NCBI RefSeq assembly: GCF_039523175.1
Contig: NZ_BAAAEU010000010.1
Coordinates: 1 to 64,000 of the forward strand
Direction: 5' to 3'
Source of the DNA: Dokdonella_A soli
GTDB lineage: Bacteria > Pseudomonadota > Gammaproteobacteria > Xanthomonadales > Rhodanobacteraceae
Length of the DNA: 64,000 nt
Shown here: piece after piece, positions 18,197 to 26,230 of the stretch
Numbering within the stretch: the stretch's first letter is position 1
How the letters are laid out: every line of letters begins with the position of its first letter
Translations under genes and position numbers: made by a program
The notes under the pieces: generated by a model
What the model saw: the letters and a program-made list of their open reading frames with translations, nothing else
Databases searched by the model: none
Told to the model about the DNA's origin: nothing

Positions 18197-19189
18197 TCAT
18201 GCGTTCACACGGGGCGCCGACCGCTGCTCCCATGCCAGGGCGGTGCGCACGATGAATTCCAGATCGTCGTACCGCGGTTGCCAGCCGAGGATCGCTTTCA
18301 GGCGGTCGCTGCATGCGACCAGCGCCGGCGGATCGCCGGCACGGCGCGGTACCTCGACAACATTGGCGAGCCGTTGGCCGCTGACGTGCTCGATCGCATG
18401 GATGACCTCGCGCACGCTGTACCCATGCCCATATCCGCAGTTCAGCGTCAACGACCGGCCGTCGATGCGCAGATGATCCAGTGCGGCGAGATGGGCGGCC
18501 GCCAGGTCGTCGACGTGGATGTAGTCGCGGATGCAGGTGCCATCCGGAGTGTCATAGTCGGTGCCGAAGATCGACAGCTGCGCGCGCTTGCCGACCGCGT
18601 GCTCGCAGGCCACCTTGATCAGCAGGGTCGCGTTCGGAGTCGACTGGCCGATACGTCCGCCCGGATCGCAGCCGGCGACGTTGAAGTAGCGCAGGATGAC
18701 GTGGCGCAGGGCACTGGCTGCGGAAACATCGCGCAGCATCGTCTCGCTCATCAGCTTGGAGCTGCCGTAGGGATTGATCGGCGCGGTCGGCGTGTCTTCG
18801 TCGGCGATGCCCGATGCCGGCATGCCGTAGACCGCCGCGGTCGATGAAAAGACGAAGTGCCGTACTCCGGTCGCCGCGCAGCAGGCGAGCAGGTTGCGGG
18901 TCGCGCAGGTGTTGTTGCCGTAGTACTTGAGCGGGTCGCTGACCGATTCGGGCACGACGGTGTGCGCAGCGAAGTGCATCACCGTGTCGATCGCGTGGTC
19001 GGCGAGAATGCGCACAACCAGATCGCGGTCACCGGTGTCGCCGACGATCAGTTCGCCTCCGAGCACCGCTTCGCGAAAACCGGTCGAGAGGTTGTCGAGC
19101 ACGATCACGCGTTCGCCGCGCTCGCTGAGCTGGGCGACGACGTGGCTGCCGATATAGCCGGCGCCGCCGGTCACGAGGATCGGATTCAT
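18197..19189 (-). CDS. galE: UDP-glucose 4-epimerase
   Basis: A 330-residue extended SDR with ILVTGGAGYIGSHV (residues 4-17), SS at 115-116 and YGSSK (Tyr141, Lys145). HFAAHTVVPESVSDPLKYY, RYFNVAG and DYIHVDDLA are characteristic of GalE. It converts UDP-glucose to UDP-galactose, or the GlcNAc/GalNAc pair, in the cytoplasm. Length matches the family (about 330-340). It lies 55 bp downstream of the EpsL-like gene on the same strand and feeds galacto-sugars into the polymer. Confidence 0.9.
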   Translation of the reverse strand: MNPILVTGGAGYIGSHVVAQLSERGERVIVLDNLSTGFREAVLGGELIVGDTGDRDLVVRILADHAIDTVMHFAAHTVVPESVSDPLKYYGNNTCATRNLLACCAATGVRHFVFSSTAAVYGMPASGIADEDTPTAPINPYGSSKLMSETMLRDVSAASALRHVILRYFNVAGCDPGGRIGQSTPNATLLIKVACEHAVGKRAQLSIFGTDYDTPDGTCIRDYIHVDDLAAAHLAALDHLRIDGRSLTLNCGYGHGYSVREVIHAIEHVSGQRLANVVEVPRRAGDPPALVACSDRLKAILGWQPRYDDLEFIVRTALAWEQRSAPRVNA

Positions 19190-19244
19190 GGTTTCGGTGG
19201 CGTCGTGTGTTGCGCGTGTCCGCGGCAGAAGTGTCAGGGCTGCA

Positions 19245-20582
19245 TCAACGCGTGTACGCGACGCCGAAATAGATGATGTTCTGGCTCGCGCCCTGGCCCG
19301 GCACCGTGCTGTCGCGCTTGTAGTGGGCCAGGTTCAGGCGCCAGCTCCAGTGGCGTGCCCATTGCTGAAGCAGAAATACGCCGAACGTCAGGTCCTTGTC
19401 GGTGCGAGCGATGGCGCTATAGCGCACATGATCCGCGGTGACGTTGGCGCCGAGCGTCAGCTCCGGTCGCAGCAGCCAGGTCGCGACCACGTCACCGCCG
19501 CGCACGCTCCGTTTCAAGTTGCCCTGGCTGGGAACCAGCCCCTCATTCAGATAGTCGAGCTTGTCGTAGAACGCCTCGGCGCCGATCGCGCCCTGCGCGA
19601 CCCGATAGGTGTAACCAAGGTTGACGCGGCTCTCCAGGTAGGGCGCCGAACTGGTGACCACACCACCGGTCGCGATACTGGTTGGAATCGGCAAGCCGAG
19701 GCTCGGCTTCACGCGCAACTCCACGGTGTCGATCATGCCGGATGCGGCATCGGAGTACTGGTGCGCCGCGGTCAGTGTGACGGTGCTGCGTTCGCTCGGT
19801 CGCCAATCGGCGTTCGCACGCAACAGCGGTTTGGCATGGCTTCCAAACGGAGGTCCGCTGTCGATCGACGTGTAGCCGAGGTCGACCGCGTAATCGAACA
19901 AGCGCAGGCTGCGCGCGTAGCGCGCGTACAGGTTGTAGCGGTCGTAGTTCGGGCCACTGCCCGAATGGGTGAAGTTGACGTGTTCGACCTGCACGTTGCC
20001 CGACAGCTGGCTGGTCGCACTCAGGTCCTTGATGATGCGCAAGGCGCCGGCCAGGCGATTCGAGTCGAATTCGCGCGTCTCCTCCGCGTAACTGTTGATG
20101 TAGCGTAGTTCGGCCTGGCCGTGCGTGGTTGAGCCGAGCCGGAAATTCAGGTTCGGTCCGACCGCGATCACATTGGTCTGCTGCACATTGGTGGGTGTAT
20201 TGACGAGCAGTGTGTTGATCGGCTGCACACCCAGGTAGTCCTCGACGACCAGGCTGAGCCGCTCCGGCAGCATGACCCAGTTCAGGTGGCCGCCGAGCTG
20301 GCTGCGCAGCTCGTTGCCGAAGGCGCCGCCCAGATAGTCGCGGTATTGGAGGATGCCCTCGGCACGTGCCTGGACGTCCGAGCCCTCCTCGGCGAACGTG
20401 AAGCCCAGCGCCGGCTCCAGGATGTTCTGCGAGATCGGATTGTTCTCGCTCAGGTTGACGTTGTCGTTGTGTTCGATGCCTAGTTCGAGCCGGTAGTCGA
20501 AGCGTGCGGCATGCGCCTGGGTCCATGCGACGACGGGAATTATCAGGCCGAGCACGCGCCCGGCAGAACGAAGCAGCGCCAT
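19245..20582 (-). CDS. outer-membrane beta-barrel EPS protein, EpsL-like
   Basis: A 445-residue protein with a cleavable signal peptide (LGLIIPVVAWTQAHA-AR) after a very good GGAGG ribosome site. The mature protein is built of alternating amphipathic beta strands with aromatic belts (YRLELGIEHNDNVNLSENNP, GYTYRVAQGAIGAEAFYDKL) and ends in an aromatic-rich strand (IIYFGVAYTR), as outer-membrane barrels do. The EHNDN(V/I)xLS start matches the EpsL-type proteins of methanolan-like and PEP-CTERM-linked EPS operons. It lies directly below the chain-length and kinase-like genes and probably forms or assists the outer-membrane exit. Confidence 0.75.
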   Translation of the reverse strand: MALLRSAGRVLGLIIPVVAWTQAHAARFDYRLELGIEHNDNVNLSENNPISQNILEPALGFTFAEEGSDVQARAEGILQYRDYLGGAFGNELRSQLGGHLNWVMLPERLSLVVEDYLGVQPINTLLVNTPTNVQQTNVIAVGPNLNFRLGSTTHGQAELRYINSYAEETREFDSNRLAGALRIIKDLSATSQLSGNVQVEHVNFTHSGSGPNYDRYNLYARYARSLRLFDYAVDLGYTSIDSGPPFGSHAKPLLRANADWRPSERSTVTLTAAHQYSDAASGMIDTVELRVKPSLGLPIPTSIATGGVVTSSAPYLESRVNLGYTYRVAQGAIGAEAFYDKLDYLNEGLVPSQGNLKRSVRGGDVVATWLLRPELTLGANVTADHVRYSAIARTDKDLTFGVFLLQQWARHWSWRLNLAHYKRDSTVPGQGASQNIIYFGVAYTR

Positions 20583-20655
20583 ATCGTTTCCTCCCTTTCT
20601 CGATACCGTACCGATGGCCGTTGGCCCGCCTCAGTGCGTGCTGGTGGTTTCGGTC

Positions 20656-21435
20656 CTAAGGAATATGGTTGAACACCACGCCTGCCAGTTTGTTCGGGTC
20701 GAAGTTGGCGACGGCCTTGTTGATCGCGGCCGGTGTATCGCGGCCGTAGCCCACCACCAGCACGACGAAATCGGCAAGGTCGGCAAGTATCCGCGCATCC
20801 GGCGACCCCCTCACCGTCGGCCCATCGAGGAACAGGTAGCGGTCCGGATAGCGGCTGCGCAGCGAGTCGAGTGTTGCACGCATGCGGAACGACGAAAAAT
20901 ACTCACCACCCAGCTCGCGTCGCGCGCCGGTCGGGATCAGGCGCAACCGTGGTATGCCGGTGTGATAGAGAATCTTCTCGATGCCGATACCGGGATGGTC
21001 GAGATAGTCGATGAGTCCGCCGTTGGCCGGCTCCACGCCCAAGGCGCCATGTTGCGCCGGGTGGCGCAGATCGCAGTCGATCAGCAACGCGGTCCGGGTG
21101 TCGTCGAACGCGAACGCCGCGGCGAGGTTGCGCGCCACGAAACTCGCGCCCGAGCGCGGACTGATCGATGCCACCATGGTCACGAAGTTCTGCTCGCCAC
21201 CCAGGGCGAGCAGTCGGGTGCGCATCTCGCGGAACGCGTCGGCCTCCTTGCGGGCCGACTCGTCGCGATGGATCATCCGGCGCTGCTCGAGCGCGCGCGG
21301 AGTCAGGGGATGAGGCTCGGTGATCCTCGCGATCGACAGGCTGGAGCCGGCGCGTCGGCCAATATCGCTGGCCGCGGCACCGAGCGCTGCGCCGACATGA
21401 TCGGGAACCTCGGAGTTGTCCGGCGAATGGGTCAT
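20656..21435 (-). CDS. CpsD/EpsG-like ATPase with degenerate P-loop
   Basis: A 259-residue protein of the BY-kinase/MinD fold. The Walker A' strand ALLIDCDLRHP (117-125) and a Walker B-like FLDGPT (202-207) are present. The P-loop reads SPRSGASFVARNLA (92-105), with Ala98 where the catalytic lysine of GxGK(S/T) belongs and Arg93-Ser replacing the first Gly-Glu/Ser. The C-terminus has no tyrosine cluster. It is coupled to the chain-length gene by an ATGA overlap, as Wzc/EpsF-kinase partners are. It is probably a non-catalytic partner of the chain-length protein. The assignment by context is strong; loss of kinase activity is inference. Confidence 0.75.
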   Translation of the reverse strand: MTHSPDNSEVPDHVGAALGAAASDIGRRAGSSLSIARITEPHPLTPRALEQRRMIHRDESARKEADAFREMRTRLLALGGEQNFVTMVASISPRSGASFVARNLAAAFAFDDTRTALLIDCDLRHPAQHGALGVEPANGGLIDYLDHPGIGIEKILYHTGIPRLRLIPTGARRELGGEYFSSFRMRATLDSLRSRYPDRYLFLDGPTVRGSPDARILADLADFVVLVVGYGRDTPAAINKAVANFDPNKLAGVVFNHIP

Positions 21436-22979
21436 GAGTTGCCCGCCAGTCTGATCCAGTACGTCAGGCCGTACGCGGCAAGCGTCGCGATCACCAGCAG
21501 CGCCGCCAGCGACATGCGGGTGCGATCACGGAGGCGGTCGCGCGAAGTCGTGTAGGCAGGTACCGTCGCCATCACCGTGATGCCGGTCAGGCGCTCGAGC
21601 TGCGGCGCCGAGAGAACGCGCGGATCGAAGCGCACCCGCGCAAACAGAAGCCCGAGCGGAACCGCCACCGCGAGCACCAGCCCGCCCAGAGCAAAATGCA
21701 TCAGGCGCAGCCCTGAGGGGCGCTGCGGCATGACCGCAGGATCCTGGATGCGCAGCGTGAGGCCGCGTTGTTCCTCGTCCATGACCATCGATACGCGCGC
21801 ATTTTCGCGTCGCTTGAGCAGGTCCTGGTAGATGTCGCGGTTGACCTCGTAATCGCGGGTCAATTCGGCCAGGGCCCCCTCGGAGGCGGCGATGCGCCGG
21901 CTGCGCTCCATCTCGTCCTTCAGCATCGATTCGGCAGCACTCATGCGTGAGCGCGTGGCGGCGGTTTGCGCGCGTGCCTGGCCAAGGCGGTTCCGAAGAT
22001 CCTGGTAGTGCGGATTGAATTGCGCATTGTCGAATGGATTTTTCGCGGAGGCATCCGACTGGGTGTTCTTGCGTTGTCCCTCGGCGGCCAGCTGGCGCTG
22101 GAGGTCCTGCATCTGGTGTCGCGTGCGGACCACGTCCGGATATTGCTCGGTGTAGGTCAACAGCAGTCGGTCCAACTGTGCCTGCAGGTCGACCAGCTGG
22201 GCGCGATACAGGCCCTCGCGGGTCTGCACGGCCGTCACCTGGGATTCTCCGGAGAGCTGTGCGGCCAACGCACCCTCGCCGGACTGCTGTTCCATCAGGC
22301 TCATGCGCGCCTGCTCGATTTCGGTGCGCAGGGCGCCGATGCGCGCGTTCGCGTCGGTTGCGCTGCCCGGCTGCGCATCCGCGTTCGCCGAGCGGTACTT
22401 GAGCAGGCTGGCCTCGGCGTCGGTCAGTTTCTTGTGATAGTCCTTGACCTGGTTGTCGATGAATTCGAACGCCTCGCGGCTTTCGCGCTCCTTGGTAGCG
22501 CGGCTTTCCTGGATGAACAGCGCGGCCATGCGTTCGGTGATGTCGAACGCGCGCTTGCGGTCGGTGTCGCGATAGGTGATCTGGATCAGGTCCGGACGGG
22601 GGCTGGTGATGCTGGTGCGATCCTTGATCTGCTCGATGATCTTGTCCTGCGCCACGGGCGATGGATTCTGGGCCGCCCAGCCGCCGGTCTTGAGCAGTTC
22701 GGTCATGACCTTCTGACCGAACACGACCTGGCGCGCCAGGCCTGCACGATCCTTGTTGCCGGTCGGAACCGCGCGTCCTTCCATCAGCGGCTGGATGATG
22801 TCGCTGGCCTGGGCCAGGATCGTCGTCGATGCGGTGTAGGTCTTGGCCCAGAGCGCGCCGATGACCAGCGCCACCAGGGCGATGATCGCGAACAGGATCG
22901 CCAGCGTCACGCCGTGTCTGCGCCCCTCCCTGTACAGGGCCGGTACGATTTCGGCAGCGGGAACCAGGTCGGTCGTCAT
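21432..22979 (-). CDS. polysaccharide chain-length determinant, PEP-CTERM-locus type
   Basis: A 515-residue PCP-2-like protein. The Wzz domain is near the N-terminus with a membrane segment at about 24-44; a long periplasmic coiled coil (about 140-390) follows, with LTRDYEVNRDIYQDLLKRRE near its end. A second membrane segment lies at about 428-447 and a third at about 492-510. The DYEVNRDIY...RRENARVSM motif is typical of chain-length proteins in PEP-CTERM/exosortase loci. It sets polymer length and links the kinase-like protein to the OPX lipoprotein. ATG 22979 is chosen because the protein starts here and AAGGA lies upstream; the longer open frame covers non-coding bases. The stop overlaps the next gene (ATGA). 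Confidence 0.85.
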   Translation of the reverse strand: MTTDLVPAAEIVPALYREGRRHGVTLAILFAIIALVALVIGALWAKTYTASTTILAQASDIIQPLMEGRAVPTGNKDRAGLARQVVFGQKVMTELLKTGGWAAQNPSPVAQDKIIEQIKDRTSITSPRPDLIQITYRDTDRKRAFDITERMAALFIQESRATKERESREAFEFIDNQVKDYHKKLTDAEASLLKYRSANADAQPGSATDANARIGALRTEIEQARMSLMEQQSGEGALAAQLSGESQVTAVQTREGLYRAQLVDLQAQLDRLLLTYTEQYPDVVRTRHQMQDLQRQLAAEGQRKNTQSDASAKNPFDNAQFNPHYQDLRNRLGQARAQTAATRSRMSAAESMLKDEMERSRRIAASEGALAELTRDYEVNRDIYQDLLKRRENARVSMVMDEEQRGLTLRIQDPAVMPQRPSGLRLMHFALGGLVLAVAVPLGLLFARVRFDPRVLSAPQLERLTGITVMATVPAYTTSRDRLRDRTRMSLAALLVIATLAAYGLTYWIRLAGNS

Positions 22980-23028
22980 CGACCCGCATTCCTTGACACA
23001 CAGATCCGGGATTTGACGGATGGCATGG

Positions 23029-23649
23029 TCAGAACGCCCGCTCGGGCACCGTGATGACGTCGCCGGGTTGTGCTTCGTAGTTGGTCGACAGGTCGCCCTT
23101 CTGAAGGATCCGATCGAGCCGGACCGCATAGGAGCGCGTACCCTTCCCGTCCTTGCGATACAGCTCGGTACGATCGGCCGCGGCGAACTCGTTGGTGCCG
23201 CCGGCGGCGAGCACCGCATCGAGAACGGTCATGCCCTGGCGATAGGGTACCGAGATCGGCGTACGCACTGCGCCTGTCACACGCACGCGCGAAAGGTATT
23301 CGTGGCTGCGCAGCTGGTCGACGATGACCGTGACCTGGGGATCGCGGACGAAGTTGGCGAGGCGGGTCTTGATTTCCGCAGCGACGTCCGCGGGCGTCCG
23401 GCCGCCGGCTTCGACATCGCCAACCAGGGGCACCGAAATCTTGCCATCGGGGCGTACCGGAACAGTGACGTTCAGGTCAGGATTCTGCCAGACCGCAACG
23501 CGGATGCTGTCATCCACGCCGATGTGGTAGTCCTTCACCGCTTGCGCCTCGGGATTGATCGTCGGGGCATCGCCCGGACGTGGGCCGGCGGCGCAGGCCG
23601 CCAGCAGCAGGGCACAGCAGATCACGAGCAGCTTGGCGACATGATTCAC
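23029..23649 (-). CDS. polysaccharide export lipoprotein (OPX family)
   Basis: A 206-residue protein with a lipoprotein signal (LLVICCALLLAAC, lipobox LAAC). The Poly_export domain follows (YHIGVDDSIRVAVWQNPDLN, VPVRPDGKISVPLVGDV), then a SLBB domain (VRVTGAVRTPISVPYRQGMT) and a C-terminal GDVITVPERAF. It belongs to the short OPX class lacking the C-terminal helix that forms the outer-membrane pore in Wza, so an extra barrel such as the EpsL-like protein is needed. The GTG start is preferred because GGGAGGG lies 7 nt upstream and it directly begins the signal peptide. A CRP-type site lies 33-48 bp upstream. Confidence 0.88.
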   Translation of the reverse strand: MNHVAKLLVICCALLLAACAAGPRPGDAPTINPEAQAVKDYHIGVDDSIRVAVWQNPDLNVTVPVRPDGKISVPLVGDVEAGGRTPADVAAEIKTRLANFVRDPQVTVIVDQLRSHEYLSRVRVTGAVRTPISVPYRQGMTVLDAVLAAGGTNEFAAADRTELYRKDGKGTRSYAVRLDRILQKGDLSTNYEAQPGDVITVPERAF

Positions 23650-23681
23650 GTCCACGCCCTCCCGAATGACATGCTCAGAAG

Positions 23682-23697
23682 TGTGAAAGTTATCACA
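23682..23697. promoter_or_regulatory. CRP/Clp-type binding site before the export genes
   Basis: TGTGA-AAGTTA-TCACA is a perfect match to the TGTGA-N6-TCACA consensus of CRP-family regulators. It lies in the 70 bp gap between the 4-epimerase stop and the OPX GTG start. Xanthomonads use the CRP homologue Clp, which answers to cyclic-di-GMP, to control EPS genes; its role here is inference. The centre is only about 40 bp from the start codon, so the site may act as a repressor or roadblock, or serve a start site close to the GTG. Confidence 0.6.
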
Positions 23698-23719
23698 GTA
23701 CAGCGATCGTGGCCGGCGC

Positions 23720-24727
23720 CTACACCTCGAAATAGCGCCGGTACCATGCAACAAACCGGCCGACCCCTTCCTCGATCGAGGTGGCCGGAGCGTAGCCAGT
23801 GTCAGTGGCCAATTCCGTGACATCCGCAAAGGTGTCCGGCACGTCACCCGGTTGCAGCGGCAACAGGATCTTCTCGGCCTTGCGCCCCAGGCATTCTTCG
23901 AGCACCTCGATATAGCGCGCGAGCTCGACCGGCCGATGGTTGCCGATGTTGTACACCCGATAGGGGGCGGCTGACGAGCCGGGATTTGGATGCAAGGCAT
24001 CGAATGCCGGATCGCCGGCCGGCACGCGGTCGAGGGTACGGATCACGCCTTCGACGATGTCGTCGATGTAGGTGAAGTCGCGCGTGTGCTTGCCGTGGTT
24101 GAACACCTCGATCGATTCGCCGGCAAGGATCTTGCGGGTGAACAGGAACAGCGCCATGTCCGGCCGGCCCCATGGCCCGTAGACCGTGAAGAAGCGCAAC
24201 CCGGTGGTGGGCAGCCTATACAGATGGCTGTAGGTGTGCGCCATCAGCTCGTTCGCCTTCTTCGTGGCGGCGTACAGGCTGACCGGATGGTCGACCGAAT
24301 CACGCACCGAGAACGGCAGCTTGCGGTTCGCGCCATACACCGAGCTCGACGACGCATAGATCAGGTGCTCGACGTTGCCGTGCCGGCATGCTTCAAGAAT
24401 GTTGATGAAGCCGACCAGGTTGCTCTCGACGTACGCGTGCGGATTTTCGATCGAGTAGCGCACGCCGGCCTGGGCGGCGAGGTTGACGACCCGCTGCGGA
24501 CGGAAATCCGCGAATGCCTTCTCCAGCGCCGTGCGGTCCTCGAGTGCCGCGCGCACGAAACCGAAGTTCGCATGCGGCGTCAGGCGCGCGAGGCGCGCCT
24601 CCTTCAGGGACGGATCGTAATAGCTGTTGACGTTGTCATAGCCGAGCACGTCGTCGCTGCGTGCAAGCAGACGCTCGCTCAGGGCTGAGCCGATGAACCC
24701 GGCGGCGCCGGTGACGAGGATGCGCAT
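23720..24727 (-). CDS. UDP-glucuronate 4-epimerase-like SDR
   Basis: A 335-residue extended SDR: MRILVTGAAGFIGSALSERL, NLAAQAGVRYSIENP (83-96), and YAATK (Tyr152, Lys156). AAQAGVRYSI...NPHAYV and GLRFFTVYGPWGRPDMA are typical of the CapI/LspL UDP-glucuronic acid 4-epimerases and related UDP-hexuronate epimerases. It would supply UDP-galacturonate or the HexNAc-uronate analogue. It lies 74 bp downstream of the nucleotide-sugar dehydrogenase on the same strand, forming a dehydrogenase-epimerase pair like TviB-TviC. Which uronate is made is unsettled. Confidence 0.85.
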   Translation of the reverse strand: MRILVTGAAGFIGSALSERLLARSDDVLGYDNVNSYYDPSLKEARLARLTPHANFGFVRAALEDRTALEKAFADFRPQRVVNLAAQAGVRYSIENPHAYVESNLVGFINILEACRHGNVEHLIYASSSSVYGANRKLPFSVRDSVDHPVSLYAATKKANELMAHTYSHLYRLPTTGLRFFTVYGPWGRPDMALFLFTRKILAGESIEVFNHGKHTRDFTYIDDIVEGVIRTLDRVPAGDPAFDALHPNPGSSAAPYRVYNIGNHRPVELARYIEVLEECLGRKAEKILLPLQPGDVPDTFADVTELATDTGYAPATSIEEGVGRFVAWYRRYFEV

Positions 24728-24801
24728 GAGGTATCTCTTGTTTCGCTATGGGAACGGGGCACCGGAAATCGTTAGTCGGCATCGAGTCTCTAATCAGCGC
24801 G

Positions 24802-26094
24802 CTACAGCCGATCATCCACCTTGTCGCGCGGCAGCGCCTGCTTGACGTCGAACACGACGCAGCCGGGCTTGCCGAGCGCGCGGATGCGATCCGCACCGAG
24901 CTCGATGAACTGGCGATGCGCGACCGCGAGGATCACCGCATCGTATTTGCCGGGTACGAGCTCGGATGCGAGATCGAGGCCGTACTCCTGGCGGGCCTCG
25001 TCCGCGCTGACCCAGGGGTCGTGGACGTCGACGTTCGCGTGGTAGCTCCTGAATTCGCGCACGACATCGACCACGCGCGTGTTGCGCAGGTCCGGGCAGT
25101 TCTCCTTGAACGCGAGGCCGAGCACGAGGATGTGCGCGCCCGCCGTGTGGATGCGGCGCTGGATCATCAGCTTGATCACGCGCTGCGCGATGTGTTCGCC
25201 CATGCCGTCGTTGATGCGCCGGCCCGACAGGATCACTTCCGGGTGATAACCGATCTGCTGCGCCTTGTGCGTGAGGTAGTACGGATCGACGCCGATGCAA
25301 TGTCCGCCGACCAGGCCCGGCTTGAACGGCAGGAAATTCCATTTCGTGCCGGCCGCGGCGAGCACCTCGCTGGTGTCGAGACCGAGCCTGTGGAAGATCA
25401 GCGCGAGTTCGTTGATCAGTGCGATGTTGAGGTCGCGCTGCGTGTTCTCGATGACCTTGGCCGCCTCGGCGACGCGGATGCTGGACGCCTTGTGGGTGCC
25501 GGCCGTGATGATCTGGCGGTACAGCGCATCGACGAAGTCCGCGGCCGCTGGCGTCGAACCGGAGGTCACCTTGGTGATCGTTTCGAGCCGGTGCTGCTTG
25601 TCGCCGGGATTGATGCGTTCCGGACTGTAGCCGGCATGGAAATCGACGTTGAATCTCAGCCCCGATGCGCGCTCGATGATCGGCACGCAGACCTCCTCGG
25701 TCGCGCCCGGATACACGGTCGATTCGAACACCACGACGCCGCCGCGACGGATCGCGTTTCCGACCGTGAGGCTGGCCGATTTCAGCGGTGCGAGGTCCGG
25801 GCGCTTGGCGGCGTCGATCGGTGTCGGCACGGTCACGATGAACACGTTGCATCGGGCGAGGTCGGCCGCATCCGCACTGAACGTCAGCCGCGGCGTCGCC
25901 TTCAGTTCCTCGCTCGACACTTCCAGCGTGTGATCGCGGTGTTCGCGCAATTCCGCGATGCGCGCGCGGTTGATGTCGAAGCCGAGCGTCGGCAGGCGGC
26001 GGCCAAACCCAACGGCCAGCGGCAGCCCGACGTAACCAAGTCCAATCACGGCAACCCGTGTTTCGTCCGCGCGGGGCAGGGCGGCTGCGTCCAT
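24802..26094 (-). CDS. UDP-HexNAc 6-dehydrogenase (TviB/WbpA type)
   Basis: A 430-residue UDP-sugar dehydrogenase. The NAD motif is RVAVIGLGYVGLPLAVGFGR (13-32), FESTVYPGATEEV and YSPERINPGDK (156-166) follow, and the catalytic Cys266 sits in VGGHCIGVDPYYL. YSPERINPGD and GGHCIGVDPYYL fit the UDP-N-acetylhexosamine dehydrogenases (TviB, WbpA, WbpO) better than UDP-glucose dehydrogenase. It oxidises C6 to a carboxylate, giving an acidic precursor. The start at 26094 has GGAG 7-8 nt upstream; the open frame further upstream is non-coding. It heads the export/precursor run and is divergent from the amidohydrolase. Confidence 0.87.
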   Translation of the reverse strand: MDAAALPRADETRVAVIGLGYVGLPLAVGFGRRLPTLGFDINRARIAELREHRDHTLEVSSEELKATPRLTFSADAADLARCNVFIVTVPTPIDAAKRPDLAPLKSASLTVGNAIRRGGVVVFESTVYPGATEEVCVPIIERASGLRFNVDFHAGYSPERINPGDKQHRLETITKVTSGSTPAAADFVDALYRQIITAGTHKASSIRVAEAAKVIENTQRDLNIALINELALIFHRLGLDTSEVLAAAGTKWNFLPFKPGLVGGHCIGVDPYYLTHKAQQIGYHPEVILSGRRINDGMGEHIAQRVIKLMIQRRIHTAGAHILVLGLAFKENCPDLRNTRVVDVVREFRSYHANVDVHDPWVSADEARQEYGLDLASELVPGKYDAVILAVAHRQFIELGADRIRALGKPGCVVFDVKQALPRDKVDDRL

Positions 26095-26119
26095 TCGAGG
26101 CTCCGGATCGTGGGAGGCA

Positions 26120-26125
26120 AGTCTA
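26120..26125 (-). promoter_or_regulatory. possible extended -10 promoter for the dehydrogenase gene
   Basis: On the minus strand TGC-TAGACT gives an extended -10 element (TGn-TAGACT) 26 bp before the ATG. No good -35 hexamer is seen 17 bp upstream, which extended -10 promoters can tolerate. Suggestive only. Confidence 0.3.
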
Positions 26126-26230
26126 GCAAGAGAGCGTCGCCCGGAACCCGCGGGGGATTGCCTTTGGCATACGCGGCGGGTGCGCGGGATGTGATTGACT
26201 CGGCAAACCATTGTTCCGGAGCCGAAACCC

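Noticed and set aside
1307..26094. PEP-CTERM/exosortase sorting system
   Set aside because: The export genes resemble those of PEP-CTERM loci, but no exosortase and no protein with a PEP-CTERM tail is present in the window.
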